The notes beneath the pieces are model-generated. The model had not been told where the DNA came from. It did no database searches and was given only the letters and a program-made list of their open reading frames with translations. Both the position numbers and the translations under genes were made by a program. This document shows positions 33,199 to 41,892 of a stretch of 64,000 bases of DNA, in pieces (position 1 is the stretch's first letter; each line of letters begins with the position of its first letter). Source of the stretch: HRBIN16 sp049969495. Its GTDB lineage: Bacteria > Armatimonadota > HRBIN16. The stretch spans positions 1 to 64,000 of the forward strand of contig JBMFOT010000010.1 in assembly GCA_049969495.1 (NCBI GenBank). The letters are read 5' to 3'.

Positions 33199-35502
33199 CT
33201 ATTCTTTCCACAGAGTGGCGGTCAGGAAAACCATAATCTCCGAGTTGCTGCGCTTGGTGTTGGTCTGCTTGAACAGATAGCCCAGTATCGGCAGGTCTCC
33301 CAGCAGAGGCACTTTCTGCACCAGCTTCAGGTCACGCTGGGAGATGAGACCGCCGATAACCAGCGTTTCCCCACTGCGCAGGCGCACCGCACTGTCGGCG
33401 AAACGGCGAGAGACCTGCGGAATCTCGCCCCCAACAGGCGTCTTCAGGAAACCGGTGATGAGACTCACTTCGGGGTGAATCTGCAGGGTGATGTCGCCTT
33501 CGGGATTGGTTTTGGCAACCACATTGAGCTGGATGCCCACGTTCACTTTGCCGGTGGTAACGCTGACGCCGTTTTGCGTGGACTGCACGCTCTCGATGTA
33601 GCGCACCTCGTCGCCGATGAATATCTGCGCCTGTTTGGCGTTGAGCACCAGCAGTTTCGGGTTTGCCAGCAGGCGCGCCTTGTTGTCTTTGAACAGGGCG
33701 TCCAGCTTCGCGCCGATGCCGATGGCGTCCCGGGTCAACCGCCCGAACACGATGGTGCCGAAGTTGCCCCTGTCCGGCGGGTTCGGGGTGTCGAGGGTGA
33801 AGTTGGCTTTGGTGCTGCTGAAGTCCCACAGCACGCCCAGCGTGTTGTCCACGTCGGTACTGACCTCCACCACCTTCGCCTCGATCAACACCTGAGGCGG
33901 AGCGGTATCGATGCGAGCCAGGGCCTCTTTCGCACGCTCTACCGCGGCGCGCGGTCCGGTCAGAATAAGGGTGTTCACCCGTTCATCTACCGATGGATCG
34001 CCGTTGCCGCCGCCCTGCTGCTGGTTCCCTGCTTGCTGACCGCTGCCGGAGCCTCCGCCACTTTGTAATGCCAGGTCCACTCCCTTCTCGCCGACCGTCC
34101 TGCCTGCCGAGTCGCCCAGCGGAGCGGGAGCCAGTAAGTTAAAGCCCGGACGCGGTCCCAAAATGATGGTAACCTCCGGCACCAGCTCCGACACGATGGT
34201 GCGCAGGTCGGTGGGGGAGGCGTGTTTCACCGTATAGGTGTCCACCACCACGTCCTGGTGGGATTGGCCAAGGGTGCTGTCCACCGTCTCGATGAGTTCG
34301 GTAGCGGTGCGCACTTCGGCTTCGGTTCCCGATACCAGCGCAACTTTAGTGCCGGCTCCCTTGGCAGGTTGTGCGCTGGTCAGGTTCCATGAAATCTGCA
34401 CTCCGGGCGCCTGCTCCTGAATCACCTTGCCGAGGCTGTTGGGGTCGGCGTAGCGGTAGGCGACAATCTGCGTGACACGCGCCTGCGGTGCGGAGGTTTG
34501 TGTGCCGCTGAGCAAGCTTTGCAATCCCTGCGGGGTAGCCACCACGTAGGTGTTGCCCAGCTTCGCGTAACGGTAGCCGCTGAGGCGGGTTATCAGGTCC
34601 AGAGCCTCTTCCACCCCCACTCCTGCCAGGCTTACGGTGACCGTGCCCTTTACCTCCGGGCTGGTGACGATGTTGGTCTGTGTTTGCAGGGAAAGCGCCT
34701 TGAGCACATCGGCGATTTCCGCTCCCACGAAGTCCACCGTCACACGCGGAGCGGCACGTGGCGGGGCAGCTGCGATGCGTGTCTCCGCGGCGGGCTTCTG
34801 CGGCAGTACCGGCTTGGTTTCCGGCAGCTGTGCCACCTGCACGCCCTCTGCAGGCGGTTGCGCCTGTTTCACCTCCGGTTTCTCTGCCTGGGCGGGAGCA
34901 GTCGGTTCTTCTGTCGCCGGTGGTTGTGGTTTGGGTTTTGTTGTGATGGGAGCGGCTTGCTCTACAGGCTTTTCCTCCTCAACAGGTGTCACCCGACTCG
35001 TGCTGGGCTTAGGTGACGCCTGCGCCGAAACGGTCTGCGCAGCCGACGTCGCGGGTTGTGTGGACGTGTCGCTCTGTGCAGGGGAAGTTTCTGGCGAGTA
35101 TCCCAGCTTCCAGACGGTCAGGATAAGCGTCTGCCCATCATCTTGTCTGCTCAGCTGCGCCGGTCGCTTTTCGCTGGTGGCTACCCAGATACGTGTGATG
35201 GGTGGACGAGCCTTATACCATCCGTACCGCGCCCAGAGAATGCCGCCGCTACGCACGCGCTGGATTTTCGCCTTGCCTATTAGACCGGCAGGCACGTCCA
35301 CGTATACCCAGCCTCGCTTGCCGTAGAAATGCAGATTTGGCGGGGCGACGGGTGCGCTGAGGCGCATGACCACATGGAAAGTGGCGTCGGTCTCATTGAA
35401 CTGTATCTGCACGCTTTTACTGCTAGGCGCGCCCTGTGCGATAACAGATGCTCCCAGCACGAGCAGCAGTGCTGCAGACAGAAGGGAATATCTACTTCGC
35501 AT
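33199..35502 (-). CDS. pilQ: type IV pilus secretin PilQ
   Basis: 767 residues. Signal peptide (about 1-22), an AMIN-type domain (about 28-135), a proline/glutamine/alanine-rich linker (135-245), an N0/STN-like domain (VDFVGAEIADVLKALSLQTQ), N1-type modules, then the secretin core with GVLWDFSS, LLANPKLLVLNAKQAQIFIG, VPLLGDLPILGYLF and a final IMVFLTATLWKE. A Gly/Gln-rich insert lies near 485-505. It forms the outer membrane gate for the pilus. The start overlaps the pilP stop by 11 bases. Confidence 0.95.
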   Translation of the reverse strand: MRSRYSLLSAALLLVLGASVIAQGAPSSKSVQIQFNETDATFHVVMRLSAPVAPPNLHFYGKRGWVYVDVPAGLIGKAKIQRVRSGGILWARYGWYKARPPITRIWVATSEKRPAQLSRQDDGQTLILTVWKLGYSPETSPAQSDTSTQPATSAAQTVSAQASPKPSTSRVTPVEEEKPVEQAAPITTKPKPQPPATEEPTAPAQAEKPEVKQAQPPAEGVQVAQLPETKPVLPQKPAAETRIAAAPPRAAPRVTVDFVGAEIADVLKALSLQTQTNIVTSPEVKGTVTVSLAGVGVEEALDLITRLSGYRYAKLGNTYVVATPQGLQSLLSGTQTSAPQARVTQIVAYRYADPNSLGKVIQEQAPGVQISWNLTSAQPAKGAGTKVALVSGTEAEVRTATELIETVDSTLGQSHQDVVVDTYTVKHASPTDLRTIVSELVPEVTIILGPRPGFNLLAPAPLGDSAGRTVGEKGVDLALQSGGGSGSGQQAGNQQQGGGNGDPSVDERVNTLILTGPRAAVERAKEALARIDTAPPQVLIEAKVVEVSTDVDNTLGVLWDFSSTKANFTLDTPNPPDRGNFGTIVFGRLTRDAIGIGAKLDALFKDNKARLLANPKLLVLNAKQAQIFIGDEVRYIESVQSTQNGVSVTTGKVNVGIQLNVVAKTNPEGDITLQIHPEVSLITGFLKTPVGGEIPQVSRRFADSAVRLRSGETLVIGGLISQRDLKLVQKVPLLGDLPILGYLFKQTNTKRSNSEIMVFLTATLWKE

Positions 35503-36118
35503 TCGGATTACCTCCCGGACGCAAGGTCACTGTTTTGCCATCTTTTTCGAGAACGATTCCTTCGCGCGATACCATGCGCAACACATAGCCTCCTTCCAGC
35601 TGATTACCCGGCTGCGCGATGCGCTGACTGCCATTTTCCGACCGCAGTATTGCCACCGGGTACTCGCCCACCACCACGCCGGTTACCGCGATACTCGGTT
35701 CCGACTCCGGCTGAGGCTCAGGCGCGGGCTGAACGTTTGCAGATGGGCTCGTGCTGCCTGCCCCTCCCGATACGGGAACGACCGGCATCGGAGGCAGTGC
35801 GCCGATGCTTGGTGGTGCCGCCACCCGTGGAGACGCCGGACGTGTGTTTTGTACCTGTGATTGCTTCAGGTTGTCGAACTGCGGCGGTATCACGAAGGGG
35901 TCGCGCGCCGGTTCGGACGAGCTGAGCCATGGCGGCGCGGTTGTCTGTTGCTCCGCCTCTTTTGCCGATTGAGCGGAAGCAGTTGTTACCGAACTCTTCG
36001 TGCTGGCGCCGGTGGAACCGGCGAAGAGCATCTGATAGGCTGCGTAGCCAATAGCAGCCAGAAACAGAACGCCCAGCACGGTAACCTGCTGTAACTGCTT
36101 GCGGTCGAGTTTTTTCAT
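35492..36118 (-). CDS. pilP: PilP-like pilus assembly protein
   Basis: 208 residues with one N-terminal membrane helix (about 13-32), a disordered Pro/Ser/Ala-rich stretch (40-140) and a small C-terminal beta domain (SIAVTGVVVGEYPVAILR, VLRMVSREGIVLEKDGKTVT) like the HR domain of PilP/GspC. It lies exactly where PilP is expected, between pilO and pilQ. Here the anchor is a transmembrane helix, not a lipobox. It should bridge the inner membrane PilNO complex to the secretin. Overlaps the pilO stop by 4 bases. Confidence 0.8.
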   Translation of the reverse strand: MKKLDRKQLQQVTVLGVLFLAAIGYAAYQMLFAGSTGASTKSSVTTASAQSAKEAEQQTTAPPWLSSSEPARDPFVIPPQFDNLKQSQVQNTRPASPRVAAPPSIGALPPMPVVPVSGGAGSTSPSANVQPAPEPQPESEPSIAVTGVVVGEYPVAILRSENGSQRIAQPGNQLEGGYVLRMVSREGIVLEKDGKTVTLRPGGNPNAK

Positions 36119-36756
36119 GGCTGCGCACCTCCTTCCTCCGCGCGGAAGATGAAGGCGCTCAGTGTAAACTGAGCCTCCACCTCAAAGGGGTCGGTCGGGT
36201 CTTTGCGCTGGCGCGGTCGAAGCTGCACGCGCTCCACCGCCAGAATCTTGGGGAAGTGGGTCAGGTCCTCCATAAAGCGCATCACATCCCAGAACTGCCC
36301 ACGTACGGAGACATCGATAACCTGCTTCTCATAGGGTTCAGGAGGCTTTTTCTTCTGCTCCTTTTTCTGCTCATCGCCTTCCTGCTGTGCCTTCGGTTGC
36401 GGTTGTGCGCTGGACGGGCGCACCGACAGCACCGTCAACCGGCAGGACTTTGCGCTGGCTTCCATCTGCTTCAACAGGGTGGGGATATAGGCACGCTCAC
36501 TGACCGACATTTCCAGATGTTGCAGCTTTTGCGACACATTTTGATACTGCTGCTGGGTCCGCTCGAGCCGTTGGGCGATGGTTCTGCCCTCCTCTACCTG
36601 CTTTTCAGCAGCCTGTACCCGACCTTGCAGGGCAGAGTAGCCGGTGTATTGCCAGTAGATGCCTCCTGCCCCCAGCATGAATACCACAACGCAGAGGGTT
36701 ATCAGACCACGCAATACCGCGGCACCGTCTGACGAGTTACGAACTACCAGTTTCAT
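36115..36756 (-). CDS. pilO: pilus assembly protein PilO
   Basis: 213 residues: a membrane helix (about 17-37), a coiled coil (42-100) and a ferredoxin-like C-terminal domain ending in VEAQFTLSAFIF. A Lys/Glu-rich insert (EGDEQKKEQKKKPPEPYEK) lies mid-domain and is unusual. PilO pairs with PilN in the inner membrane alignment complex. The start is preceded by GGAGGG and overlaps pilN by 20 bases. Confidence 0.87.
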   Translation of the reverse strand: MKLVVRNSSDGAAVLRGLITLCVVVFMLGAGGIYWQYTGYSALQGRVQAAEKQVEEGRTIAQRLERTQQQYQNVSQKLQHLEMSVSERAYIPTLLKQMEASAKSCRLTVLSVRPSSAQPQPKAQQEGDEQKKEQKKKPPEPYEKQVIDVSVRGQFWDVMRFMEDLTHFPKILAVERVQLRPRQRKDPTDPFEVEAQFTLSAFIFRAEEGGAQP

Positions 36757-37342
36757 CTTTGCCCTCCTGTTCCGCGGGCGTTTGCATGCGTGCCGCCACC
36801 TCGAAATCCACCGTCTCGAAGCTGTTGTAGCTGCGCTGCTGGGTGAAATGCAGTTCCACTTTCTCGAAGGTGGGAACGGTGTTCAGGCGGAGCATCATCT
36901 CCCCGACCTGCTGTTGGGTGAGGGTAGAGCCGGTCAGGGTTATCAGCGTGGCTTGCCCTTTCTTCTCGCTCTCCTGCACCTGCGAGCTGCTGATGCCGGT
37001 CAGCCACACATCGGCAGGCAGGCAGCGGGCTATACCGTTGATGGTGGCATACCAGCGCTGGGTGTGTTGCTGCGCCTCGGTGAGAGTGCGCAATTTGGGC
37101 ATTAACGCCTGGGTTTCGCGCTCGGTTCTGGCTATCAGGTCCAGGGTGGGCTGTAGTCGCTTAATCTCCCGTTGCGCACGCTCCAGGCGTGTCTGCAGAG
37201 ATATTGTTCCCATCCCCAGAAACGAAAAGATGCCTGCCAGCACCGATACCTCTACAAGCAGAACGGTCAACAGTCGCTTGCGATTACGGATCAGGCGTGC
37301 CTGTTGCTCTCTGCGCTCCGATATCATGTTGATAAGTGGCAT
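36737..37342 (-). CDS. pilN: pilus assembly protein PilN
   Basis: 201 residues opening MPLINMISERREQQAR, a variant of the PilN N-terminus that binds PilM (usually INLLP), then a membrane helix (about 24-46), a coiled coil (50-95) and a ferredoxin-like domain. AGGAGG precedes the ATG. PilN docks PilM on the cytoplasmic side and dimerises with PilO. Confidence 0.88.
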   Translation of the reverse strand: MPLINMISERREQQARLIRNRKRLLTVLLVEVSVLAGIFSFLGMGTISLQTRLERAQREIKRLQPTLDLIARTERETQALMPKLRTLTEAQQHTQRWYATINGIARCLPADVWLTGISSSQVQESEKKGQATLITLTGSTLTQQQVGEMMLRLNTVPTFEKVELHFTQQRSYNSFETVDFEVAARMQTPAEQEGKDETGSS

Positions 37343-37367
37343 AGCGATACCTCCTCTCCCTACGCGG

Positions 37368-38585
37368 TTACGCAGCCTGACGTTGTCGCTCCGCGAAAGC
37401 CTCTCGCACCGCCAGTCCTACCGCAATACCCAGCACAGGGGTGAACATCTGCAGCGCCTCAGCGGAGATGTGCGCGGTGTCGAAATCGGGGTTGTTGAAC
37501 GGGTCGCCTGGCTCGACCTCCAGGCCCAACCGCGCCGAAGCGTACTCCGCAAAACCGCCCAGCTGAGAACTGCCCCCTGTGATAACCAGACTGGTGACCT
37601 GACCCTGGGAGCTGCCCTCCGGGAATTGGGATTGGTAGTAATGTAGTGACCGGCGGACCTCGCGCAGCAGCTCGTCCACCTGCCCTTGCAATGCCCGCAA
37701 CACCGCCTCTTCCTGCTCGTTGCTTGCGCTCTCCCGGGCGCCTTCTTCATCGCCGGCAGAGGCGCGCGAGCGAGTGCCCCGTCGTTTCAGCAGCTGCCGG
37801 AAATCTACCGTTCTCTTGAAACGCTCCGCCTCCGCCCAGCTGCAGTGCAGCACATTTTGCGCGGTCTGGGTAAAGGTATCACCCGCGATGGGGATGTTGC
37901 GCGTCAGGAAGAAACCATCTCCAGATACGATGTACAGATTGGTATACGACGCGCCGACGTCCATGATGGCTGCGGAACGTTCTTCCATCTTTGCCATCGC
38001 CACGCGGTTGATTTCGAACAGGGCGCGATACAGCGCAAAAGCCTCCACCTCGATAGCCAGCACTTCCAGCCCCGCCAGCTCCAGAGTGCGAACCTGCGCA
38101 TCTACCATCTCACGCGGTGCGACTACCAGCAGTACCTGCATCTGCCTCTGCGCGTTCTCCTCCTGTTCACCCTCTGCAGGAACATGCTCCATGTCGCCGA
38201 GGATTTCGAAACCCACGTAGCTGTCCTCGATAGAAGTGGAAACGTATTTGCTTGCTTCGTACCGAATCGTCTTGCGCAGCATCGCCTCGCTCATCTTGGG
38301 CAGGGCAACCTGTCGGACAATGACCGATGCCCCAGCGATAGCGCTGATGGCGGTAGAGGCACGAAAAGCGTTTTCACGCAGGAGCCGCTTAATAGCCTCT
38401 GCTACCTCCTGCGGCTGCACGATCACGCCGTCACGGATGGTATCGGCTGGGGTAGGACACTGTGCGATCTGCAACAGCCTCCATCCGGTGCGGGTAGGTT
38501 CCACCTGCACCGCCTTGATTGCATAGCTGCCCAGGTCCAACCCAACGATACCCTGTTTGTTGAAGACCCCCTTCCAACGAGCCAT
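37368..38585 (-). CDS. pilM: pilus assembly ATPase-fold protein PilM
   Basis: 405 residues with the actin-like fold: GIVGLDLGSYAIKAVQVE at the start (phosphate 1), IMDVGASYTNLYIV (phosphate 2) and SLVITGGSSQLGGFAEY (adenosine site). An Arg/Ser/Glu-rich insert lies near residues 265-290. PilM is the cytoplasmic ring component that binds PilN. GAGGTGG is found six bases before the ATG. First gene of the pilMNOPQ operon, with its promoter about 145 bases upstream. Confidence 0.93.
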   Translation of the reverse strand: MARWKGVFNKQGIVGLDLGSYAIKAVQVEPTRTGWRLLQIAQCPTPADTIRDGVIVQPQEVAEAIKRLLRENAFRASTAISAIAGASVIVRQVALPKMSEAMLRKTIRYEASKYVSTSIEDSYVGFEILGDMEHVPAEGEQEENAQRQMQVLLVVAPREMVDAQVRTLELAGLEVLAIEVEAFALYRALFEINRVAMAKMEERSAAIMDVGASYTNLYIVSGDGFFLTRNIPIAGDTFTQTAQNVLHCSWAEAERFKRTVDFRQLLKRRGTRSRASAGDEEGARESASNEQEEAVLRALQGQVDELLREVRRSLHYYQSQFPEGSSQGQVTSLVITGGSSQLGGFAEYASARLGLEVEPGDPFNNPDFDTAHISAEALQMFTPVLGIAVGLAVREAFAERQRQAA

Positions 38586-38727
38586 TGGCTGCCACCTCTT
38601 CTACCCCGGGCAACGCCCCGGGTGCGTGTGAGGAATCCTTCCACATTGGTATGGGTGGACAAGATGACCCTCATGCTGAATTATCGTGAAACCGGTAAAA
38701 AAACTGGAGAGCGAAGGGAAGAATTGC

Positions 38728-38755
38728 ATAATATTGCTGGATCGTGGGGTGTCAA
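38728..38755 (-). promoter_or_regulatory. promoter of the pilM operon
   Basis: On the minus strand: TTGACA (38755-38750), 16-bp spacer, TATTAT (38733-38728). The resulting leader of about 140 bases contains a CCCGGG-N6-CCCGGG hairpin (38605-38622). No known riboswitch fold is apparent in it. Confidence 0.6.
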
Positions 38756-38811
38756 GTGCTTATCTTGGCATCGCCAATCTGAAGGGCGCACCTCCAGGTA
38801 AGCTGGTTTAG

Positions 38812-38834
38812 CCCCCCTCTCCCCGCGAGGGGGG
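38812..38834. terminator. CCCCCCTC-N7-GAGGGGGG hairpin downstream of the duplicated-domain gene
   Basis: 8-bp G+C-rich stem in the interval 38586-38884, between pilM and the stop of the minus-strand gene at 38885. It lacks a T-tract but is the only strong structure at the end of that transcript. Confidence 0.4.
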
Positions 38835-38845
38835 ATATTGCGTGC

Positions 38846-38866
38846 GGCTCGGCAGGAGCCTCGCCC
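38846..38866. repeat. short dispersed hairpin repeat, copy B
   Basis: GGCTC-GGCAG-GAGCC plus TCGCCC, identical over this core to copy A at 148-168 and related to copy C at 27882-27905. Confidence 0.55.
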
Positions 38867-38884
38867 GCCAGCGGATGGGCTTCG

Positions 38885-39703
38885 CTAGCTCATCACGCGC
38901 ATATCGATCACCGCCGTTAAGCCCACGCCGTTCACCCGACGCAGCTTCAGCGGGTTGAGGTCGTCGGTGGGGATGAGAATCTTCACGCGGAACATGCCAT
39001 TGGAGAAGAGGTCTTCATACTGCCACACGCCGGCCACCTTGTCCACATCGGCAGAGGCCCCCGAAATTTGTGCCCCGCCGATGTAGGCGTTCTCGCCCAG
39101 CGTCGCCATCGGGATAACCTTCGTGAACTCCTCGGCGTTCTTGCGCAGGCTCAGCTGGTTAATCAGCTCGTTCAGCTGGTTGCCCGCGTTCTTGACCGCC
39201 ACCGCCACCGCCGCGGCGGCAATCACCTCTTTGCCTCCCAATCCCTTCGGATGGGTGACCTTGAAGCCGCCCTCTAACGCCACGTCAATCAGCGCGGAGA
39301 TACCCACCTTCTCCACACGGCGCAAGCCCGTCAGGCTGTCGCTGGGGACCAGTACCTTGATGCGGAACCGGTCCAGCGACTCCTCTATTTGAAACACCGC
39401 CTGCACTTTGTTCACCGCCGCTTTCGGACCCATTACCTGTGCCGCGCCGACGTAGCCCTTGTCGCCAATGCTGAGTATCGGCACCACTTTCGTCGCCTGA
39501 TTCACCGGCACGTTGTTGCGGATGGTGATTTCGTTGATGAACTTATCCAGCGCTTTGGCGTTCTGCTTGACCAGGTAGCCGATACCCACCAGCTTCACGC
39601 CGCCTCGCAGGATTTTGCCCAAGTCCTGTGCATTGCTCTGCTCGGACAGACTGGTAGACAGCACAAAGAGCATCGCTGTCGCCAGCATCAGTACGCGTTT
39701 CAT
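38885..39703 (-). CDS. secreted protein with an internal duplication, function unknown
   Basis: 272 residues with a signal peptide (about 1-25). Two copies of a ~100-residue domain follow. The first (about 45-150) has FINEITIRNNVPVNQATKVV, LSIGDKGYVGAAQVMG and RFRIKVLVPSDSLTGLRRVE. The second (about 165-270) has LINQLSLRKNAEEFTKVIP, ATLGENAYIGGAQISG and MFRVKILIPTDDLNPLKLRR. Both end with a V-G-(I/L)-(S/T)-A-(L/V)-IDV-like strand. An Ala/Val-rich hydrophobic stretch links them. I recognise no named family. AGGAGG precedes the ATG. It is followed on the same strand by nothing obvious; upstream lie sucD and sucC, only 14 bases away, so it may be co-transcribed with them. Confidence 0.85.
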   Translation of the reverse strand: MKRVLMLATAMLFVLSTSLSEQSNAQDLGKILRGGVKLVGIGYLVKQNAKALDKFINEITIRNNVPVNQATKVVPILSIGDKGYVGAAQVMGPKAAVNKVQAVFQIEESLDRFRIKVLVPSDSLTGLRRVEKVGISALIDVALEGGFKVTHPKGLGGKEVIAAAAVAVAVKNAGNQLNELINQLSLRKNAEEFTKVIPMATLGENAYIGGAQISGASADVDKVAGVWQYEDLFSNGMFRVKILIPTDDLNPLKLRRVNGVGLTAVIDMRVMS

Positions 39704-39717
39704 CGGGACACCTCCTG

Positions 39718-40593
39718 TCAGGTGCGGTTCGCCAGTGCCTGTTTGACCAGCTCCGGTATCTCATACAGCGCATCCGCCACCGGCACGCCTGCCGAACGTA
39801 AGGCGTCCACTTTCGCCTGTGGAGTGCCGGTGCGCCCGGAGATAATCGCTCCCGCGTGCCCCATTCGCTTGCCCGGCGGTGCGGTGCGCCCGGAGATGAA
39901 GCCGACGACCGGCTTGCGCATCGTGCGGATGTACTCCGCCGCGATCTCCTCATCCGAGCCCCCGATTTCACCTACCAGTACCACCGCCTGCGTTTCCGGG
40001 TCCTCTTCAAACAGCGGGAGCAGGTCGACAAAGGTGCTGCCCAGCACCGGGTCACCGCCTATTCCTATACAGGTAGACTGTCCCAGTCCCGCTTTAGTTA
40101 GCAGGTCGACGATTTCGTAGGTGAGCGTGCCACTGCGCGAGATGAGCCCGACCGGTCCGGGCGTGAAGATGTTGCCCGGCATGATGCCGATTTTGCACTG
40201 CCCGGCGGTCATCATGCCCGGACAGTTGGGACCGATGAGGCGCACCCCCTTCTGGCGAACAAGAGCCACTGTCTTAACCATATCCTGCACGGGGATGCCT
40301 TCCGTAATGCACACGATAAGGCGAATACCGGCGTCTGCCGCCTCCAGCACTGCGTCCGACGCGAAGGGAGCAGGTACAAAAATCACGGAGGCGTCCGCGC
40401 CTGTTGCTGCCACTGCCTGTTTCACCGTGTCGAACACGGGCACGCCCAGCACCTCCTGCCCCCCCTTGCCCGGGGTGACTCCTGCCACAATCTGCGTACC
40501 GTAGTCCAGCATCTGCCGGGTGTGGAACTCACCTTCGCGCCCGGTGATACCCTGCACCAGCACGCGCGTGTTTTTGTCAATCAACACCGCCAT
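39718..40593 (-). CDS. sucD: succinyl-CoA synthetase alpha subunit
   Basis: 291 residues. CoA-binding Rossmann domain with VQGITGREGEFHTRQMLDYGT and FVPAPFASDAVLEA, then the ligase domain with GPNCPGMM, GIGGDPVLGSTFVDLL and the phosphohistidine motif RMGHAGAIISG. It forms succinate and ATP or GTP from succinyl-CoA in the TCA cycle together with SucC. The ATG overlaps the sucC stop by one base (TAATG). Confidence 0.97.
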   Translation of the reverse strand: MAVLIDKNTRVLVQGITGREGEFHTRQMLDYGTQIVAGVTPGKGGQEVLGVPVFDTVKQAVAATGADASVIFVPAPFASDAVLEAADAGIRLIVCITEGIPVQDMVKTVALVRQKGVRLIGPNCPGMMTAGQCKIGIMPGNIFTPGPVGLISRSGTLTYEIVDLLTKAGLGQSTCIGIGGDPVLGSTFVDLLPLFEEDPETQAVVLVGEIGGSDEEIAAEYIRTMRKPVVGFISGRTAPPGKRMGHAGAIISGRTGTPQAKVDALRSAGVPVADALYEIPELVKQALANRT

Positions 40594-41741
40594 TAGCGCG
40601 TCACCTCCACGATTTTGCGTGCCGCCTCCTGCATCGTCACCGCCGGTATCAGCCCTGTACCCTGCAACAGCGCCAGCCCCTCTTCAGCACGTGTGCCTGC
40701 CAGTCGGATAACGATTGGCACTTTCACCTGCAGGCTGCGGATGCCCTCCAGAATGCCCTTCGCCACTTCGTCGCCGCGCGTGATCCCGCCGAACACGTTG
40801 AACAGCACGCCCTTCACGTTGGGGTCCATCAACACAATCTCCAGCGCGTTGCGCACAAGGTCCGCCTTCGCGCCGCCGCCGATGTCCAAAAAGTTGGCGG
40901 GCTTGCCTCCGGCACGGCTCACCTCATCTAAGGTGCTCATCACCAGTCCCGCGCCGTTGCCGATAATGCCGATGTCTCCGCCCAGCCGCACGTACTGGAT
41001 GCCTCGTCGGTGCGCTTCGGCTTCAATGGGGTCTTCCTCGCTTTCCTCTTTGTACTCGCCAAACTCGGGATGCCGGAAGAGGGCGTTGTCGTCGATGTTC
41101 AGTTTCGCGTCGGCGGCGAGGCACTGTCCGTCAGTGGTCAGCACAAAGGGGTTAATCTCCGCCAGCGAGGCATCACTGCCCACGTACGCTTTATACAGAG
41201 CAAGCAGGAACCTCGTGGCGGTGGAGACAGCCTCTCGCGCGATGCACGCATCGTACAGCGCCTGTCGCGCCTGATAGGGCATCAGCCCCTGCCAGGGTTC
41301 CACCCACACCTTCACAATAGCGTCGGGGTGCTCTTCCGCGACCTGCTCGATGTCGATCCCGCCCATCGCGCTCACCATCACCACATCCCGTTGCCTGGCG
41401 CGGTCTAAGGTGATGCCCAGATAGTACTCCTGCGCGATAGAGATGGCTTCCTCCACCAGCACTTTGTGCACCGGCACGCCCTGAGGCGCCTGGGGAGTAA
41501 CCAGGCGTGAGCCAATGAGGGCGCGGGCATGTTGCTCCGCCTGCTCCGGCGTGTCTGCCAAACGGATGCCGCCCGCTTTGCCTCGTCCCCCCGCGTGCAC
41601 TTGCGCCTTGACGACCACGCGCCCGCCCAGCTCTTGCGCGATCGCCCGCGCTTCCTCGGGAGTAGAAGCCACACGCCCGCGCGGCACCGCCACACCGTAG
41701 CGCGCCAGCACCTCTTTCGCCTGATATTCGTGGATTTTCAC
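40593..41741 (-). CDS. sucC: succinyl-CoA synthetase beta subunit
   Basis: 382 residues from GTG 41741, preceded by AGGAGG; the frame runs on to 41792 but the standard opening KIHEYQAKEVLARYGVAVPRG is here. ATP-grasp domain with VVKAQVHAGGRGKAGG, and the C-terminal ligase domain with FLDIGGGAKADLV and VLFNVFGGITRGDEVAKGI. Nucleotide-specificity subunit of the heterotetramer. Translationally coupled to sucD. Confidence 0.96.
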   Translation of the reverse strand: MKIHEYQAKEVLARYGVAVPRGRVASTPEEARAIAQELGGRVVVKAQVHAGGRGKAGGIRLADTPEQAEQHARALIGSRLVTPQAPQGVPVHKVLVEEAISIAQEYYLGITLDRARQRDVVMVSAMGGIDIEQVAEEHPDAIVKVWVEPWQGLMPYQARQALYDACIAREAVSTATRFLLALYKAYVGSDASLAEINPFVLTTDGQCLAADAKLNIDDNALFRHPEFGEYKEESEEDPIEAEAHRRGIQYVRLGGDIGIIGNGAGLVMSTLDEVSRAGGKPANFLDIGGGAKADLVRNALEIVLMDPNVKGVLFNVFGGITRGDEVAKGILEGIRSLQVKVPIVIRLAGTRAEEGLALLQGTGLIPAVTMQEAARKIVEVTR

Positions 41742-41892
41742 CCGATTTATCCTCCTCGTGCTCAGTATGCGTGTGGGTTTCCACAGTGGCACAGGCGTTC
41801 TGTGTGTGATGTCTGCGCACCTGCCACACCCTGCAGTAGTAATTTACTCCCATCAGGAGGTTCTCCTGCCGGGAACAACCGAGAGGAAGAGA

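Noticed and set aside
32223..34068. Long plus-strand frames across pilB and pilQ
   Set aside because: Both overlap well-supported minus-strand pilus genes and read as reverse-strand artefacts.
38586..38727. Possible riboswitch in the pilM leader
   Set aside because: About 140 bases with one short CCCGGG hairpin; I could not fit any known ligand-binding fold such as a cyclic-di-GMP class.
41742..41892. Regulatory RNA between sucC and rsmI
   Set aside because: Small complementary patches exist but no stable conserved fold or terminator is evident.
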